From Methylobacterium organophilum (lineage in GTDB: Bacteria; Pseudomonadota; Alphaproteobacteria; Rhizobiales; Beijerinckiaceae), in assembly GCF_022179465.1 (NCBI RefSeq), contig NZ_BPQV01000011.1:1-64000 (forward strand): DNA of 64,000 bases, given 5' to 3'. Shown here in pieces: positions 53,970 through 63,151 of the stretch. Below the pieces are notes generated by a model that did not search any database, was not told where the DNA came from, and saw only the letters and a list, made by a program, of their open reading frames with translations. Each line of letters begins with the position of its first letter. Positions within the stretch are counted from its first letter, which is position 1. The translations under genes were made by a program, and so were the position numbers.

Positions 53970-55361
53970 CTACTTCTCCACAGGCGCGAGCTTGACGAGC
54001 CAGGCTTCGGCCTGGGCGCGCACGTTCTCCGGCGCCGTGCCGCCGTAGCTGACGCGGCTCGCCACCGAGTTCTCGACCCCAAGCACGGCGTAGATCGCGT
54101 CCGTGATGCGCGACTCGACCGCCTGCATCTCCTCGAGCGACAGCTCCTCCAGCCCGATCCCACGGGCCGAGGCCGCGCCGACGAGGCGGCCGGTGACGTG
54201 ATGCGCCTCGCGGAAGGGCATGCCGAGCTCGCGCACGAGCCAGTCGGCCAGGTCCGTGGCGGTGGCATAGCCGGAGCCTGCGGCCTTCTTCAGCACCTCG
54301 GACACCGGCTCGAGGTCGCGCACCATGCCGGTCATGGCGGCGAGGCAGAGCGAGAGGGCCTGGAGCGCGTCGAAGGTGCCTTCCTTGTCCTCCTGCATGT
54401 CCTTCGAATAGGCGAGCGGCAGCCCCTTCATCACGATGAGCAGGCCGGTGAGCGCGCCGATGATGCGGCCCGCCTTGGCGCGGACCAGCTCCGCCGCGTC
54501 CGGGTTCCGCTTCTGCGGCATGATCGAGGAGCCGGTGGTGAAGCGGTCGGACAGCTTCACGAAGCCGAACTGCGCCGAGGTCCACACCACCAGTTCCTCC
54601 GCGAAGCGCGAGAGATGCACGGCGCAGATCGAGGCGGCGGAGAGCGCCTCCAGGGCGAAGTCGCGGTCGGCCACCGAATCGAGGGAATTGGCGGTCGGCC
54701 GGTCGAAGCCCAGAGCCGTGGCGGTAGCGTTGCGATCGATCGGGAAGGAGGTGCCGGCGAGCGCAGCGGCGCCGAGCGGACATTCGTTGAGCCGGGTGCG
54801 GGCGTCGCGGAAGCGGCCGCGGTCCCGGGCCAGCATCTCGACATAGGCGAGGCAATGGTGGCCGAAGGTGACCGGCTGGGCCGATTGCAGATGGGTGAAG
54901 CCCGGCATCACCGTGGCGGCGTGCTTCACGGCGGTCTCGGCCAAGGCCTTCTGCAAATCGGCGACCTGCTCGTCGAGGCCGTCCAGGGTGTCGCGCACCC
55001 ACAGCTTCATGTCGGTGGCGACCTGGTCGTTGCGGGAGCGGGCGGTATGGAGCCGCCCGGCCGCCGGACCGACGATCTCGGTGAGCCGGCTCTCGACGGA
55101 CATGTGGATGTCCTCGAGCTCGCGCTTGAACACGAAGGTGCCGGACTCGATCTCCGCCTGGACGCTCTTGAGGCCTTCCTCGATCGCTGCCACATCGGCA
55201 GCCGGCAAGATGCCCTGGCGTCCCAGCATCGCGACATGCGCCAGCGAGCCGCGGATGTCCTGGGGCGCGAGGCGCTTGTCGAAGCCGATCGACGCGTTGA
55301 TCTCTTCCATGATCTCGGCGGGGCCGCTGGCGAAGCGGCCGCCCCACATCCGATTGCTCAT
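53970..55361 (-). CDS. argH: argininosuccinate lyase
   Basis: 463 residues from the ATG at 55361, chosen over a GTG four codons earlier because GGAAGGTGAG lies upstream at suitable spacing and [10 protein letters not shown] is the family start. Signature [20 protein letters not shown] (about 280-300) holds the mobile loop with catalytic Ser; [18 protein letters not shown] holds the catalytic His. It splits argininosuccinate to arginine and fumarate. It is divergent from the TlpA-like gene with only 69 bases between starts. Confidence 0.97.
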   Translation of the reverse strand: MSNRMWGGRFASGPAEIMEEINASIGFDKRLAPQDIRGSLAHVAMLGRQGILPAADVAAIEEGLKSVQAEIESGTFVFKRELEDIHMSVESRLTEIVGPAAGRLHTARSRNDQVATDMKLWVRDTLDGLDEQVADLQKALAETAVKHAATVMPGFTHLQSAQPVTFGHHCLAYVEMLARDRGRFRDARTRLNECPLGAAALAGTSFPIDRNATATALGFDRPTANSLDSVADRDFALEALSAASICAVHLSRFAEELVVWTSAQFGFVKLSDRFTTGSSIMPQKRNPDAAELVRAKAGRIIGALTGLLIVMKGLPLAYSKDMQEDKEGTFDALQALSLCLAAMTGMVRDLEPVSEVLKKAAGSGYATATDLADWLVRELGMPFREAHHVTGRLVGAASARGIGLEELSLEEMQAVESRITDAIYAVLGVENSVASRVSYGGTAPENVRAQAEAWLVKLAPVEK

Positions 55362-55430
55362 GTCTGCTCTCACCTTCCCGTCGCGGCCCGGATCGAGGCC
55401 CTCGCCGCCCCCGCGGGGGCACGCGCGCTG

Positions 55431-56072
55431 ATGGCCACCCGCACGATTCTCGCCGCAGGCGGCGCCCTCGCCGCCGTCGCGATCGTCGGGGTCGCCCTAT
55501 ACGGGAGCGGTTCCGGCCTCGGCAACCTCGCCGGCCTCGGGGCGGCCGCCCCCTGCGCGGAGGCCGCCCCCGTCGCGGCACGGCTCGACCCCCTCGCCCG
55601 TGGCGAACTCGCCGCCTTCCAGGCCTCCACGCGCCCGAAACCGGCCCCGGCGATCGCCTTCGACGGGCCGGACGGCCAAGAGACGGACCTCGCCGCCTCG
55701 AACGGGCGCACGCGGCTCGTGAATCTGTGGGCGACCTGGTGCGCCCCCTGCAAGGCGGAGATGCCGGCCCTCGACCGGCTCCAGGCCGAACTCGGCGGGT
55801 CGGATTTCGAGGTGCTGACGATCAATGTCGAGACGCGCAACCTCGACAAGCCGCCGGCTTGGCTCAAGGCGAACGGCATCGCGACTCTCGCCTATCACGG
55901 CGATCCCAAGGGCCGGGTGCTCCCGGTGGTCCAGTCGGCAGTCGGCTCCACCGGCCTGCCCACGACTTTGCTGATCGATCCGCGCGGCTGCACCCTCGGC
56001 GTGATCAAGGGACCGGCGGACTGGGCAAGCGCCGAGGGCAAGGCCCTGATCCGGGCCGCGCTCGGTCGGTAG
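55431..56072 (+). CDS. tlpA: TlpA-type membrane-anchored thioredoxin-like protein
   Basis: 213 residues. An N-terminal signal anchor (about 7-25, [20 protein letters not shown]), then a thioredoxin domain with [13 protein letters not shown] (redox pair about 104 and 107) and the cis-Pro segment [14 protein letters not shown]. TlpA proteins keep cysteines of cytochrome oxidase or c-type cytochromes reduced in the periplasm. The gene order argH / tlpA divergent is standard in Hyphomicrobiales. Confidence 0.9.
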   Translation: MATRTILAAGGALAAVAIVGVALYGSGSGLGNLAGLGAAAPCAEAAPVAARLDPLARGELAAFQASTRPKPAPAIAFDGPDGQETDLAASNGRTRLVNLWATWCAPCKAEMPALDRLQAELGGSDFEVLTINVETRNLDKPPAWLKANGIATLAYHGDPKGRVLPVVQSAVGSTGLPTTLLIDPRGCTLGVIKGPADWASAEGKALIRAALGR

Positions 56073-56321
56073 CGGCCCACATGCCTTGAGCCCCGTGCGC
56101 CCTCCTCTCTCGCCCCTCCCTGCCAATGGGCGCAAAGTGGCGCGCGAGAAATCGAAAAACGCTTCGGGGCCATGCGGGGCGGCCCCAAGATTTCGTCACG
56201 AAGCCGTGAAGTGTGGCTTGGCGGCAGCACTAGGCGACCATCAGTTCCGCCCGGGATGAATCCCCGGGCCGGCGGTTGCAAGCCGTGGTAGTCCACTGCC
56301 GGATCAACCGGATCGGTCGAG

Positions 56322-56942
56322 ATGAACAAGAAGCGCGCAAAGATCCTGGCCGGCGTTCTCGCCCTGTCCTCCACCACGGCCCTCCAGGCCGCCGATCTCG
56401 GCAGCCGCGCCCCGGCTCCGGTGCCCTACGTGGCCCCCGTTCAGCCCTACAGCATCGTCTCCGAGATCCGCATCGGCGGCGCCGTCCAGGACCCGGGCAG
56501 CGCCGAGCGCGACACCCAGAACATCAACGGCGAAATCCTGTTCAACAAGCCAGTGGTGAGCCTCGACCCGTTCTGGCAAGCCTTCGTGCCGCGCGCGACC
56601 GTCGGCGGCAGCTACAATTTCGGCGGCCGCACCAGCTACGCCTATATCGGCGCGACCTGGACCGCCGACCTCTTCCCCGAGACCTTCGACCGCCGCGTCT
56701 TCATCGAAGGCTTCTTCGGCGGCGCCGCCCATAATGGGCATACCGGGCCCAAGACCCTCGAGAACCTGACGCTGAACGCGCTCGGCTGCTCGCCCCTGTT
56801 CCGCGAGGCGGCCGCCCTCGGCTTCCGCCTCACCGAGCACTGGAGCATCATGGCCACCGTCGAGCACATGTCGAATGCCGGCCTGTGCGTGAACAACCGT
56901 GGCCTGACCAATTTCGGCGGCAAGATCGGCTACACCTTCTGA
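56322..56942 (+). CDS. PagL-like lipid A 3-O-deacylase (acyloxyacyl hydrolase family)
   Basis: 206 residues with a signal peptide (1-23, TTALQA|A). Barrel-type strands follow (SIVSEIRIGGAVQD, SYNFGGRTSYAYIGATWTAD, VFIEGFFGGAAHNG). The catalytic signature is VEHMSNAGL near residue 185-193, matching the H-x-SNAG His and Ser of PagL, and the protein ends in Phe (GGKIGYTF). It would remove a 3-linked acyl chain from lipid A in the outer membrane. LFxEFG-like and NHNG-like segments fit the broader family. A terminator follows. Confidence 0.83.
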   Translation: MNKKRAKILAGVLALSSTTALQAADLGSRAPAPVPYVAPVQPYSIVSEIRIGGAVQDPGSAERDTQNINGEILFNKPVVSLDPFWQAFVPRATVGGSYNFGGRTSYAYIGATWTADLFPETFDRRVFIEGFFGGAAHNGHTGPKTLENLTLNALGCSPLFREAAALGFRLTEHWSIMATVEHMSNAGLCVNNRGLTNFGGKIGYTF

Positions 56943-56967
56943 TCGAAGGCAGTTTCACCGCTTGAAG

Positions 56968-57007
56968 GCCTGCGGAGCGCGTGAGATCAGCGCCCCGCGG
57001 GCTTTTT
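56968..57007 (+). terminator. Rho-independent terminator after the lipid A deacylase
   Basis: GCCTGCGGAGCGC (56968-56980) pairs with GCGCCCCGCGGGC (56990-57002), with one G-U pair and one mismatch, followed by five T. Confidence 0.7.
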
Positions 57008-57044
57008 CATGCCTGCTTCGCAAAAGCCGCAGGGAGGCACCGCC

Positions 57045-57617
57045 TTGGTCAAGCTGAACCGCATCTACACGCGCACCGGCGACAAGGGCACGACCGGCCT
57101 CGCCAACGGGGAGCGGCGCTCCAAGGACGACCTGCGGGTCGAGGCCTACGGCACGGTCGACGAGACCAATGCCTGCATCGGGCTGGCCCGCCTGCATGCG
57201 GAGCCGAAGCTCGACGCCCTGCTCGCCGCGATCCAGAACGATCTGTTCGATCTCGGCGCCGATCTCGCCACGCCGCCGAGCGAGGAGCCCCTCGGCTACG
57301 AGCCCCTGCGCATCGTCCCCTCGCAGGTGACCCGGCTCGAGACCGAGATCGACGCGCTGAACGCCGACCTCGCCCCCCTCAAGTCCTTCGTGCTGCCCGG
57401 CGGCTCCCCCGCTGCGGCGGCCCTGCACCTCGCCCGTACGGTCTGCCGGCGGGCCGAGCGCCTCGTCGTGTCGCTGAGCGCGATCGAGTCCGAAAAGATC
57501 TCGCCGGAAGCCCTGCAATACCTCAACCGGCTCTCGGATTTCCTGTTCGTGGCGGGGCGAGTCGCCAACGGCAACGGCGCCGACGACGTGCTCTGGGTGC
57601 CCGGCAAGAACCGCTGA
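57045..57617 (+). CDS. cob(I)yrinic acid a,c-diamide adenosyltransferase, PduO type
   Basis: 190 residues from a TTG at 57045, preferred to the ATG at 57009 because AGGGAGG lies 7 bases upstream and family members start (M)VKLNRIYTRTGDKGTTGL. ATP-binding TRTGDKGTTGLANGERRSKD, then VEAYGTVDETNACIG, and FVLPGGSPAAAALHLARTVC with RRAER. It makes adenosylcobalamin, needed for methylmalonyl-CoA mutase-type enzymes including those of the ethylmalonyl-CoA pathway in methylotrophs. It stands upstream of the ETF genes. Confidence 0.92.
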   Translation: MVKLNRIYTRTGDKGTTGLANGERRSKDDLRVEAYGTVDETNACIGLARLHAEPKLDALLAAIQNDLFDLGADLATPPSEEPLGYEPLRIVPSQVTRLETEIDALNADLAPLKSFVLPGGSPAAAALHLARTVCRRAERLVVSLSAIESEKISPEALQYLNRLSDFLFVAGRVANGNGADDVLWVPGKNR

Positions 57618-57729
57618 CGCGACCTCGCGCGGCCGGGCCTGGATCCGGAAAAGTTCCAAGTCTGCGAAGCGGATAACGAATGCAATTCCGCCCTCCGCAC
57701 AGGGGCTGCCCTCTCGGTCCAACGCTGCG

Positions 57730-57758
57730 TTGACAAGCGGGAAATCGCGTCGCTACGG
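57730..57758 (+). promoter_or_regulatory. predicted promoter of etfBA
   Basis: TTGACA (57730-57735), 17-base spacer, CTACGG (57753-57758). The -35 box is perfect. It lies about 100 bases upstream of the etfB start. Confidence 0.5.
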
Positions 57759-57856
57759 TCCCGCCGCCTTGAACACCGAAGTTTGATCGCCGCTGATCGA
57801 AGGGCCGCCCGATGCAGGGCGCGGTCCGCCCTCGCGGCGCGGAGGAAGCGACCGTC

Positions 57857-58606
57857 ATGAAGGTTCTGGTGCCCGTGAAGCGGGTTGTCGACTACAACGT
57901 CAAGATCCGCGTGAAGGCGGACGGATCGGGCGTCGAACTCGCCAACGTCAAGATGTCGATGAACCCCTTCGACGAGATCGCCGTCGAGGAGGCGATCCGC
58001 CTGAAGGAGAAGGGCACGGTCACCGAGATCGTCGCCGTCTCCATCGGCCCGCAGCAGGCCCAGGAGACGCTGCGCACGGCGCTGGCCATGGGCGCCGATC
58101 GGGCGATCCTGGTGAAGACCGACGTCACCTGCGAGCCGCTGGCGGTGGCCAAGCTCCTCAAGGCCGTGGTCGAGAAGGAAAGCCCGCAGCTCGTCATCCT
58201 CGGCAAGCAGGCGATCGACGACGATTCCAACCAGACCGGCCAGATGCTCGCCGCCCTGCTCGGCTGGCCACAGGGCACCTTCGCCTACAAGATCGAGACC
58301 GCCGATGGCAGCCTCGACGTGACCCGCGAGGTCGATGGCGGCCTGCAGACGGTCACCCTCAAGCTGCCGGCGATCGTCACCACGGACCTGCGCCTCAACG
58401 AGCCGCGCTACGCCTCCCTGCCCAACATCATGAAGGCGAAGAAGAAGCCCCTCGAGGAGCTGGCGCCCGAAGCGCTGGGCGTCGACGTGACCCCGAAGCT
58501 CAAGGTGCTCAAGACCGCCGAGCCCCCGGGCCGCTCCGCCGGCGTGAAGGTCGGCTCCGTCGCCGAGCTCGTCGCGAAGCTGAAGGACGAAGCGTCCGTC
58601 CTCTAA
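57857..58606 (+). CDS. etfB: electron transfer flavoprotein subunit beta
   Basis: 249 residues from the ATG at 57857 with GGAGGAAG upstream. [20 protein letters not shown] opening, [18 protein letters not shown], the AMP-binding region [20 protein letters not shown], and the recognition loop [20 protein letters not shown] with the Leu anchor that docks into dehydrogenases. It takes electrons from acyl-CoA and other flavin dehydrogenases. Paired with etfA 58 bases later. Confidence 0.97.
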   Translation: MKVLVPVKRVVDYNVKIRVKADGSGVELANVKMSMNPFDEIAVEEAIRLKEKGTVTEIVAVSIGPQQAQETLRTALAMGADRAILVKTDVTCEPLAVAKLLKAVVEKESPQLVILGKQAIDDDSNQTGQMLAALLGWPQGTFAYKIETADGSLDVTREVDGGLQTVTLKLPAIVTTDLRLNEPRYASLPNIMKAKKKPLEELAPEALGVDVTPKLKVLKTAEPPGRSAGVKVGSVAELVAKLKDEASVL

Positions 58607-58664
58607 CGCCCCCCGCGCGCTCCCGCGACCGGTCGCAGCGCGCCAACCCCTTCGAGGTCATCCC

Positions 58665-59615
58665 ATGACGACACTGCTCTACGTCGAGCACGCCGAGTCC
58701 CAGATCAAGGACGGCACGCTCAAGGCCCTCACCGCCGCCAAGGAACTGGGCGCCCCGATCCACGCCCTGGTGCTCGGCTCCAACAGCAAGGGCGCGGCGG
58801 AAGCCGCCGCCAAGCTCGACGGCGTCGAGAAGGTGCTGAATGCCGAGGACGCGGCCTACGATCACGACCTCGCCGAGACCAGCGCCGCCCTGATCGCGGC
58901 GATTGCCGGCCCTTACGACGCCATCGTCGCCTCCGCCTCCACCACCGGCAAGAACACCCTGCCGCGGGTGGCCGCGCTCCTCGACGTCGCCCAGGTCTCC
59001 GACATCATCAAGGTGGTCTCGGCCGATACCTTCGAGCGGCCGATCTATGCCGGCAACGCCATCCAGACGGTGCAGGCGCCCGCGGGCAAGAAGGTGATCA
59101 CCGTGCGCACGGCCGCCTTCAAGGCCACCGGCGAGGGCGGCAGCCCGGCCCCGATCGAGACGGTATCGGCCCCCGCGCCGGATTCCCTCGGCGCTGCCTA
59201 CAAGAGCGAAGAGATCGCGAAGTCCGACCGTCCGGAGCTGGCCTCGGCCAAGATCATCGTCTCCGGCGGACGGGCGCTCGGCTCCTCCGACAAGTTCAAG
59301 GAAGTGATCGAGCCGCTCGCCGACGCCTTCGGCGCGGCGGTGGGCGCCTCCCGCGCCGCGGTCGATGCCGGCTACGCCCCGAACGACTGGCAGGTCGGCC
59401 AGACCGGCAAGGTCGTTGCCCCCGACCTCTACGTGGCGGTGGGCATCTCCGGCGCGATCCAGCATCTGGCCGGCATGAAGGATTCCAAGGTCATCGTCGC
59501 GATCAACAAGGACGAGGACGCGCCGATCTTTCAGGTGGCCGATTACGGCCTGGTGGGCGACCTCTTCACCATCGTGCCCGAATTGAAGGAGGCCGTCGCC
59601 AAGGCGAAGGGCTGA
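58665..59615 (+). CDS. etfA: electron transfer flavoprotein subunit alpha
   Basis: 316 residues. N-terminal domain [20 protein letters not shown]. The C-terminal FAD domain carries [60 protein letters not shown] and [20 protein letters not shown]. It holds the FAD and passes electrons to ETF:quinone oxidoreductase. A terminator lies just after it. Confidence 0.97.
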   Translation: MTTLLYVEHAESQIKDGTLKALTAAKELGAPIHALVLGSNSKGAAEAAAKLDGVEKVLNAEDAAYDHDLAETSAALIAAIAGPYDAIVASASTTGKNTLPRVAALLDVAQVSDIIKVVSADTFERPIYAGNAIQTVQAPAGKKVITVRTAAFKATGEGGSPAPIETVSAPAPDSLGAAYKSEEIAKSDRPELASAKIIVSGGRALGSSDKFKEVIEPLADAFGAAVGASRAAVDAGYAPNDWQVGQTGKVVAPDLYVAVGISGAIQHLAGMKDSKVIVAINKDEDAPIFQVADYGLVGDLFTIVPELKEAVAKAKG

Positions 59616-59625
59616 CACGGGACCG

Positions 59626-59670
59626 ATCCGGCCCGGCGCATCCGCGACGCCAGGCCGGATTTTGTATTTT
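59626..59670 (+). terminator. Rho-independent terminator after etfA
   Basis: ATCCGGCC (59626-59633) pairs with GGCCGGAT (59653-59660), with extra pairing inside, followed by TTTGTATTTT. Confidence 0.7.
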
Positions 59671-59720
59671 CAGCCGGAATGGGGGCTTCTTCTCAGCAGG
59701 AAATGCTCTACGAAACCGGT

Positions 59721-59749
59721 TTGACGTGATTGTTGCGGCGCCGCATTCT
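59721..59749 (+). promoter_or_regulatory. predicted promoter of the 3-hydroxyacyl-CoA dehydrogenase gene
   Basis: TTGACG (59721-59726), 17-base spacer, CATTCT (59744-59749), about 60 bases before the start codon and downstream of the etfA terminator. Confidence 0.45.
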
Positions 59750-59808
59750 GGCCGGGCGAGACGGCCGGTCCAACACGGCATCGCCGTAACCGGGGCGCGG
59801 ATCGGGAC

Positions 59809-60690
59809 ATGGGTATCGAGATCAAAACCGTTGGCGTGATCGGCTCCGGGCAGATGGGCAACGGCATCGCCCATGTCTGCGCCGTCGCTGGACTCGATGT
59901 CTGCCTGAACGACCGGGAGCCGGAGCGGATCGAGGCCGGCCTCGCCCTGATCGACGCGAATCTCGCCCGGCAGGTCCAGAAGGGCACGCTCACGGACGGG
60001 CAGCGCCTCGAGGCCATGGGCCGGATCAAGCCGGCCAAGAGCTTCGGCGATCTCGGCGGCTGCGACCTCGTGATCGAGGCGGCCACCGAGGACGAGAGCA
60101 CCAAGCGCCAGATCTTCCAGACGCTCTGCAGTTCCCTGCATCCGGACGCGATCGTCGCCACCAACACCTCGTCGATCTCGATCACGCGTCTGGCCGCCGC
60201 CACGGACCGGCCGGAGCGCTTCATCGGCATCCACTTCATGAACCCGGTGCCGGTGATGCAGCTCGTGGAGCTGATCCGCGGCATCGCCACCGAGGACGCG
60301 ACCTACGAGTCGGCCAAGGTCTTCATCGGCAAGCTCGGCAAGACGCCGACCATGTCGGAGGATTTCCCGGCCTTCATCGTCAACCGCATCCTGCTGCCGA
60401 TGATCAACGAGGCGATCTACACGCTCTACGAGGGCGTGGGCTCGGTCGAGGCGATCGACACCGCCATGCGGCTCGGCGCCAACCACCCGATGGGGCCGCT
60501 CCAGCTCGCCGACTTCATCGGCCTGGATACCTGCCTCTCGGTGATGCAGGTGCTCTACGAGGGGCTGGCCGATTCGAAGTATCGTCCCTGCCCGCTCCTG
60601 GTGAAATACGTCGAGGCCGGCTGGCTCGGCCGCAAGACCAAGCGCGGCTTCTACGATTATCGCGGCGAGACCCCGATCCCGACCCGCTGA
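59809..60690 (+). CDS. hbd: 3-hydroxybutyryl-CoA dehydrogenase
   Basis: 293 residues. Rossmann motif TVGVIGSGQMGNGIAHVCAV (about 6-25), the catalytic pair in IGIHFMNPVPVMQLVELIRG (His, then Glu), EDFPAFIVNRILLPMINEAI and HPMGPLQLADFIGLDTCLSV in the C-terminal domain. A stand-alone enzyme of the Hbd/PaaH type that oxidises 3-hydroxyacyl-CoA (or reduces acetoacetyl-CoA). Its place after etfBA suggests shared use in short-chain acyl-CoA metabolism, including C2 assimilation or PHB turnover. It has its own promoter. Confidence 0.93.
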   Translation: MGIEIKTVGVIGSGQMGNGIAHVCAVAGLDVCLNDREPERIEAGLALIDANLARQVQKGTLTDGQRLEAMGRIKPAKSFGDLGGCDLVIEAATEDESTKRQIFQTLCSSLHPDAIVATNTSSISITRLAAATDRPERFIGIHFMNPVPVMQLVELIRGIATEDATYESAKVFIGKLGKTPTMSEDFPAFIVNRILLPMINEAIYTLYEGVGSVEAIDTAMRLGANHPMGPLQLADFIGLDTCLSVMQVLYEGLADSKYRPCPLLVKYVEAGWLGRKTKRGFYDYRGETPIPTR

Positions 60691-60714
60691 TGGTTCGACA
60701 CCCTCTCGAAAAGA

Positions 60715-60745
60715 AACGGCGCGCGGGTCGGACCCGCGCGCCGTT
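60715..60745. terminator. bidirectional terminator
   Basis: AACGGCGCGCGGGTC (60715-60729), one base, GACCCGCGCGCCGTT (60731-60745): a perfect 15-bp inverted repeat between convergent genes, flanked by A-rich and T-containing sequence. Confidence 0.8.
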
Positions 60746-60766
60746 CTCGTTCGAGCGGTCCCGCGC

Positions 60767-61048
60767 CTACTGCGCGTTCGGCTTGGCTGGGACCGGGTTG
60801 GCCGGGTTCTCCGCCGGGGTGGCCGTGGGAGCCGGCGAGGACTTGTTGCCGTTGACCGAGCCCGTGGTCAGTTCCCGGGCCGAATCCTGGCTCTGGGAGG
60901 CATGGTCCTTCGTGGCGTCGGTGCCGGACCATGTCAGCATGCCGACCATGTAGATCGCGAGCAGCGCCAGGCTGCCGATCAGCACGTAGAGGACCGGGCG
61001 GCCCCGCCGCCCCTGGCGCGCCTCGGTCGTGGTCTCGATTTCAGCCAT
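60767..61048 (-). CDS. small single-pass membrane protein, hypothetical
   Basis: 93 residues from the ATG at 61048 (GAGGTAGAG precedes it). A basic N-terminus (EARQGRRGRP) leads to one transmembrane helix at about 19-39 (VLYVLIGSLALLAIYMVGML), then a Ser/Pro/Ala-rich periplasmic tail. No family recognised. It is downstream of the quinone oxidoreductase on the same strand. Confidence 0.6.
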   Translation of the reverse strand: MAEIETTTEARQGRRGRPVLYVLIGSLALLAIYMVGMLTWSGTDATKDHASQSQDSARELTTGSVNGNKSSPAPTATPAENPANPVPAKPNAQ

Positions 61049-61205
61049 CTCTACCTCATCCTGCGAAGCCACCGTGCCGGCCGAGCCGACACGAAATCGT
61101 GATGTTCGGCCAACGTATGGCTTCGCAGGAGAGTTCCGGCTCGCGGCCTGTTCGCGAAAGGTGGCCGACGACTTTCGCCAAGATGCGGAAAGATCAGCCG
61201 CTGCC

Positions 61206-62219
61206 TCAGCGGCCGGTGACGAGGAGGATCTTGCCGAGATGCGCGCTCGTCTCCATGAGCGCATGGGCCTTCTCCGCCTCCTCCAGAGGGAAGGTGGCGT
61301 GGATGACCGGCTTGACCTTGCCCGCCTCGAGGAGCGGCCAGACATCCTTGCGCAGGCCCTCGGCGATCGCCGCCTTGGCCTCCTTGGCCTGGGCCCGGAG
61401 CGTCGCGCCGGTGAGAGTGAGGCGCTTGAGCATGATCGGGGTCAGCGTCAGGCTGTCGACCTTGTAGCCCTTCATGAAGGCGATCATGACGAGGCGGCCC
61501 TCCACCGCTAGCGAGGCGACGTTCTTCGGCAGGTAGGCGGCCCCGACCATGTCGAGGATCACGTCGACCCCCCTCCCCTCGGTGAGCCGCTTCACCTCCT
61601 CCGCGAAATCCGCCTCGCGGTAATTGATGGCGGCATCCGCGCCGAGCGCCTCGCAGAAGGCGCATTTCTCCGCCGAGCCCGCGGTGGTGATGACCTTGGC
61701 CCCATGCGCCTTGGCGAGCTGGATCGCGGTCGAGCCGATGCCGCTCGAACCGCCATGCACGAGGAAGGTCTCCCCGGGCTGCAGGCGGGCGCGCTGCATC
61801 ACCGTGCTGTAGACGGTGAAGAAGGTCTCCGGCACGCCGGCCGCCTCGATCAGCGACAAGGGCTTGGGCCTGGGAAGGCACTGGCCGGCTTCGGCGACGG
61901 CGAACTCGGCATAGCCGCCGCTGATCACCAGGGCGCAGACCTCCTCGCCCTGCGAGAAGCCGCCCACGCCCTCGCCCAGGGCGACGATGCGCCCGGCGAC
62001 TTCGAGGCCTGGGATCTCGGTGGCGCCCTTCGGCGGCGGATAATGGCCCTGACGCTGCATCACGTCCGGCCGGTTCACCCCGGCGGCGGCGACCTCGATC
62101 AGCACCTGCCCCGGGCCGGGCCGCGGCACCGGGGCCGCCTCGACGCGGATGACCTCCGGGCCGCCCGCCTCCGCGAAGCGGATCTGGCGCATGGTCTCGG
62201 GCAGCGGGTTCGACGGCAT
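61206..62219 (-). CDS. NAD(P)H:quinone oxidoreductase, zinc-free MDR (PIG3-like)
   Basis: 337 residues. Medium-chain reductase fold without the catalytic zinc cysteines: MRQIRFAEAGGPEVIRVEAA near the start, VNRPDVMQRQGHYPPPKGAT, and the NADP site FLVHGGSSGIGSTAIQLAKA (about 145-165), RVDVILDMVGA-type strand, and the C-terminal PLLEAGKVKPVIHATFPLEE. It matches the TIGR02824-type quinone oxidoreductases. The ATG at 62219 is used; the MRQIRF methionine nine codons later is an alternative. Confidence 0.9.
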   Translation of the reverse strand: MPSNPLPETMRQIRFAEAGGPEVIRVEAAPVPRPGPGQVLIEVAAAGVNRPDVMQRQGHYPPPKGATEIPGLEVAGRIVALGEGVGGFSQGEEVCALVISGGYAEFAVAEAGQCLPRPKPLSLIEAAGVPETFFTVYSTVMQRARLQPGETFLVHGGSSGIGSTAIQLAKAHGAKVITTAGSAEKCAFCEALGADAAINYREADFAEEVKRLTEGRGVDVILDMVGAAYLPKNVASLAVEGRLVMIAFMKGYKVDSLTLTPIMLKRLTLTGATLRAQAKEAKAAIAEGLRKDVWPLLEAGKVKPVIHATFPLEEAEKAHALMETSAHLGKILLVTGR

Positions 62220-62382
62220 CGGGTGTCCTCCTCCGAGGCCCGCAGCCGTGCCCGAGCCTTCGAGGCGGGACGCGTCTCCGGGCCTTCGTTCTGATGCTCT
62301 CGCGCGCGCCGGATCGGCGTCCGGTCCGGCGGAGAACGTTCTCGTCGCGGCCTATGATCCGCTTGGCAAGCCCGGCGGGGTC

Positions 62383-63024
62383 TCAGCGCGTGCCGTACAT
62401 CCGGTCGCCGGCATCGCCCAGTCCGGGCGTGATGTAGCCGTGGTCGTTGAGCCGATCGTCGATCGCGGCCGTCCAGAGCGGCACCTCGGGATGGGCCTCC
62501 TGCAGGCGCGCGATGCCCTCGGGCGCCGCGAGCAGGCAGACGAAGCGCAGATCTTTGGCCCCGCGGCTCTTCAGCCGGTCGATCGCCGCGACCGCGGAAT
62601 TGGCAGTGGCGAGCATGGGATCGAGCACCAGCACCGTGCGGTCGGCGAGATCGGAAGGCGACTTGAAATAGTACTCGACCGCCTGGAGCGTGTCGGGATC
62701 GCGATAGAGCCCGACATGGGCGACGCGGGCCGAGGGCATCAGCGAGAGCATGCCGTCGAGGAAGCCGACGCCGGCCCGCAGGATCGGGGCAAGGACGAGC
62801 TTCTTGCCGGCGATCTGCCGGCCCTCCATCGGCTGGAGCGGCGTCTCGATAGTCACGGGCTCCAGGGGCAGGTCGCGGGTCACCTCGTAGGCGAGCAGCA
62901 TCCCGATCTCGTTGAGGAGTTCGCGGAACCCCTTGGTGGAGCGCGAGACGTCGCGCATCAGGGTCAGCTTGTGCTGGACCAGGGGGTGATCGACCACCGT
63001 CACCTTCGCCGCAGCTGCCGTCAT
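62383..63024 (-). CDS. upp: uracil phosphoribosyltransferase
   Basis: 213 residues, full length. [20 protein letters not shown] at the N-terminus, [20 protein letters not shown], the PRPP loop [20 protein letters not shown], and the uracil-binding C-terminus [20 protein letters not shown]. It salvages uracil to UMP. A single gene between the quinone oxidoreductase and the flagellin. Confidence 0.97.
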   Translation of the reverse strand: MTAAAAKVTVVDHPLVQHKLTLMRDVSRSTKGFRELLNEIGMLLAYEVTRDLPLEPVTIETPLQPMEGRQIAGKKLVLAPILRAGVGFLDGMLSLMPSARVAHVGLYRDPDTLQAVEYYFKSPSDLADRTVLVLDPMLATANSAVAAIDRLKSRGAKDLRFVCLLAAPEGIARLQEAHPEVPLWTAAIDDRLNDHGYITPGLGDAGDRMYGTR

Positions 63025-63096
63025 CGCCCGCTCCTTCTCTGCCCCGCCTTCCTACGCCAGGGCCGGGCGGAACTCCAAAGCCGGCGCCGCTTCTCC

Positions 63097-63125
63097 AAAA
63101 GAAAAAGCCGAGGCAAAGCCCCGGC
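63097..63125 (-). terminator. Rho-independent terminator of the flagellin gene
   Basis: On the minus strand GCCGGGGC (63125-63118), loop TTT, GCCTCGGC (63114-63107) with one G-U pair, then TTTTTCTTTT. It is 27 bases past the flagellin stop. Confidence 0.85.
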
Positions 63126-63151
63126 CGTTTCCGCCTGCGGAGAAGGAAGGA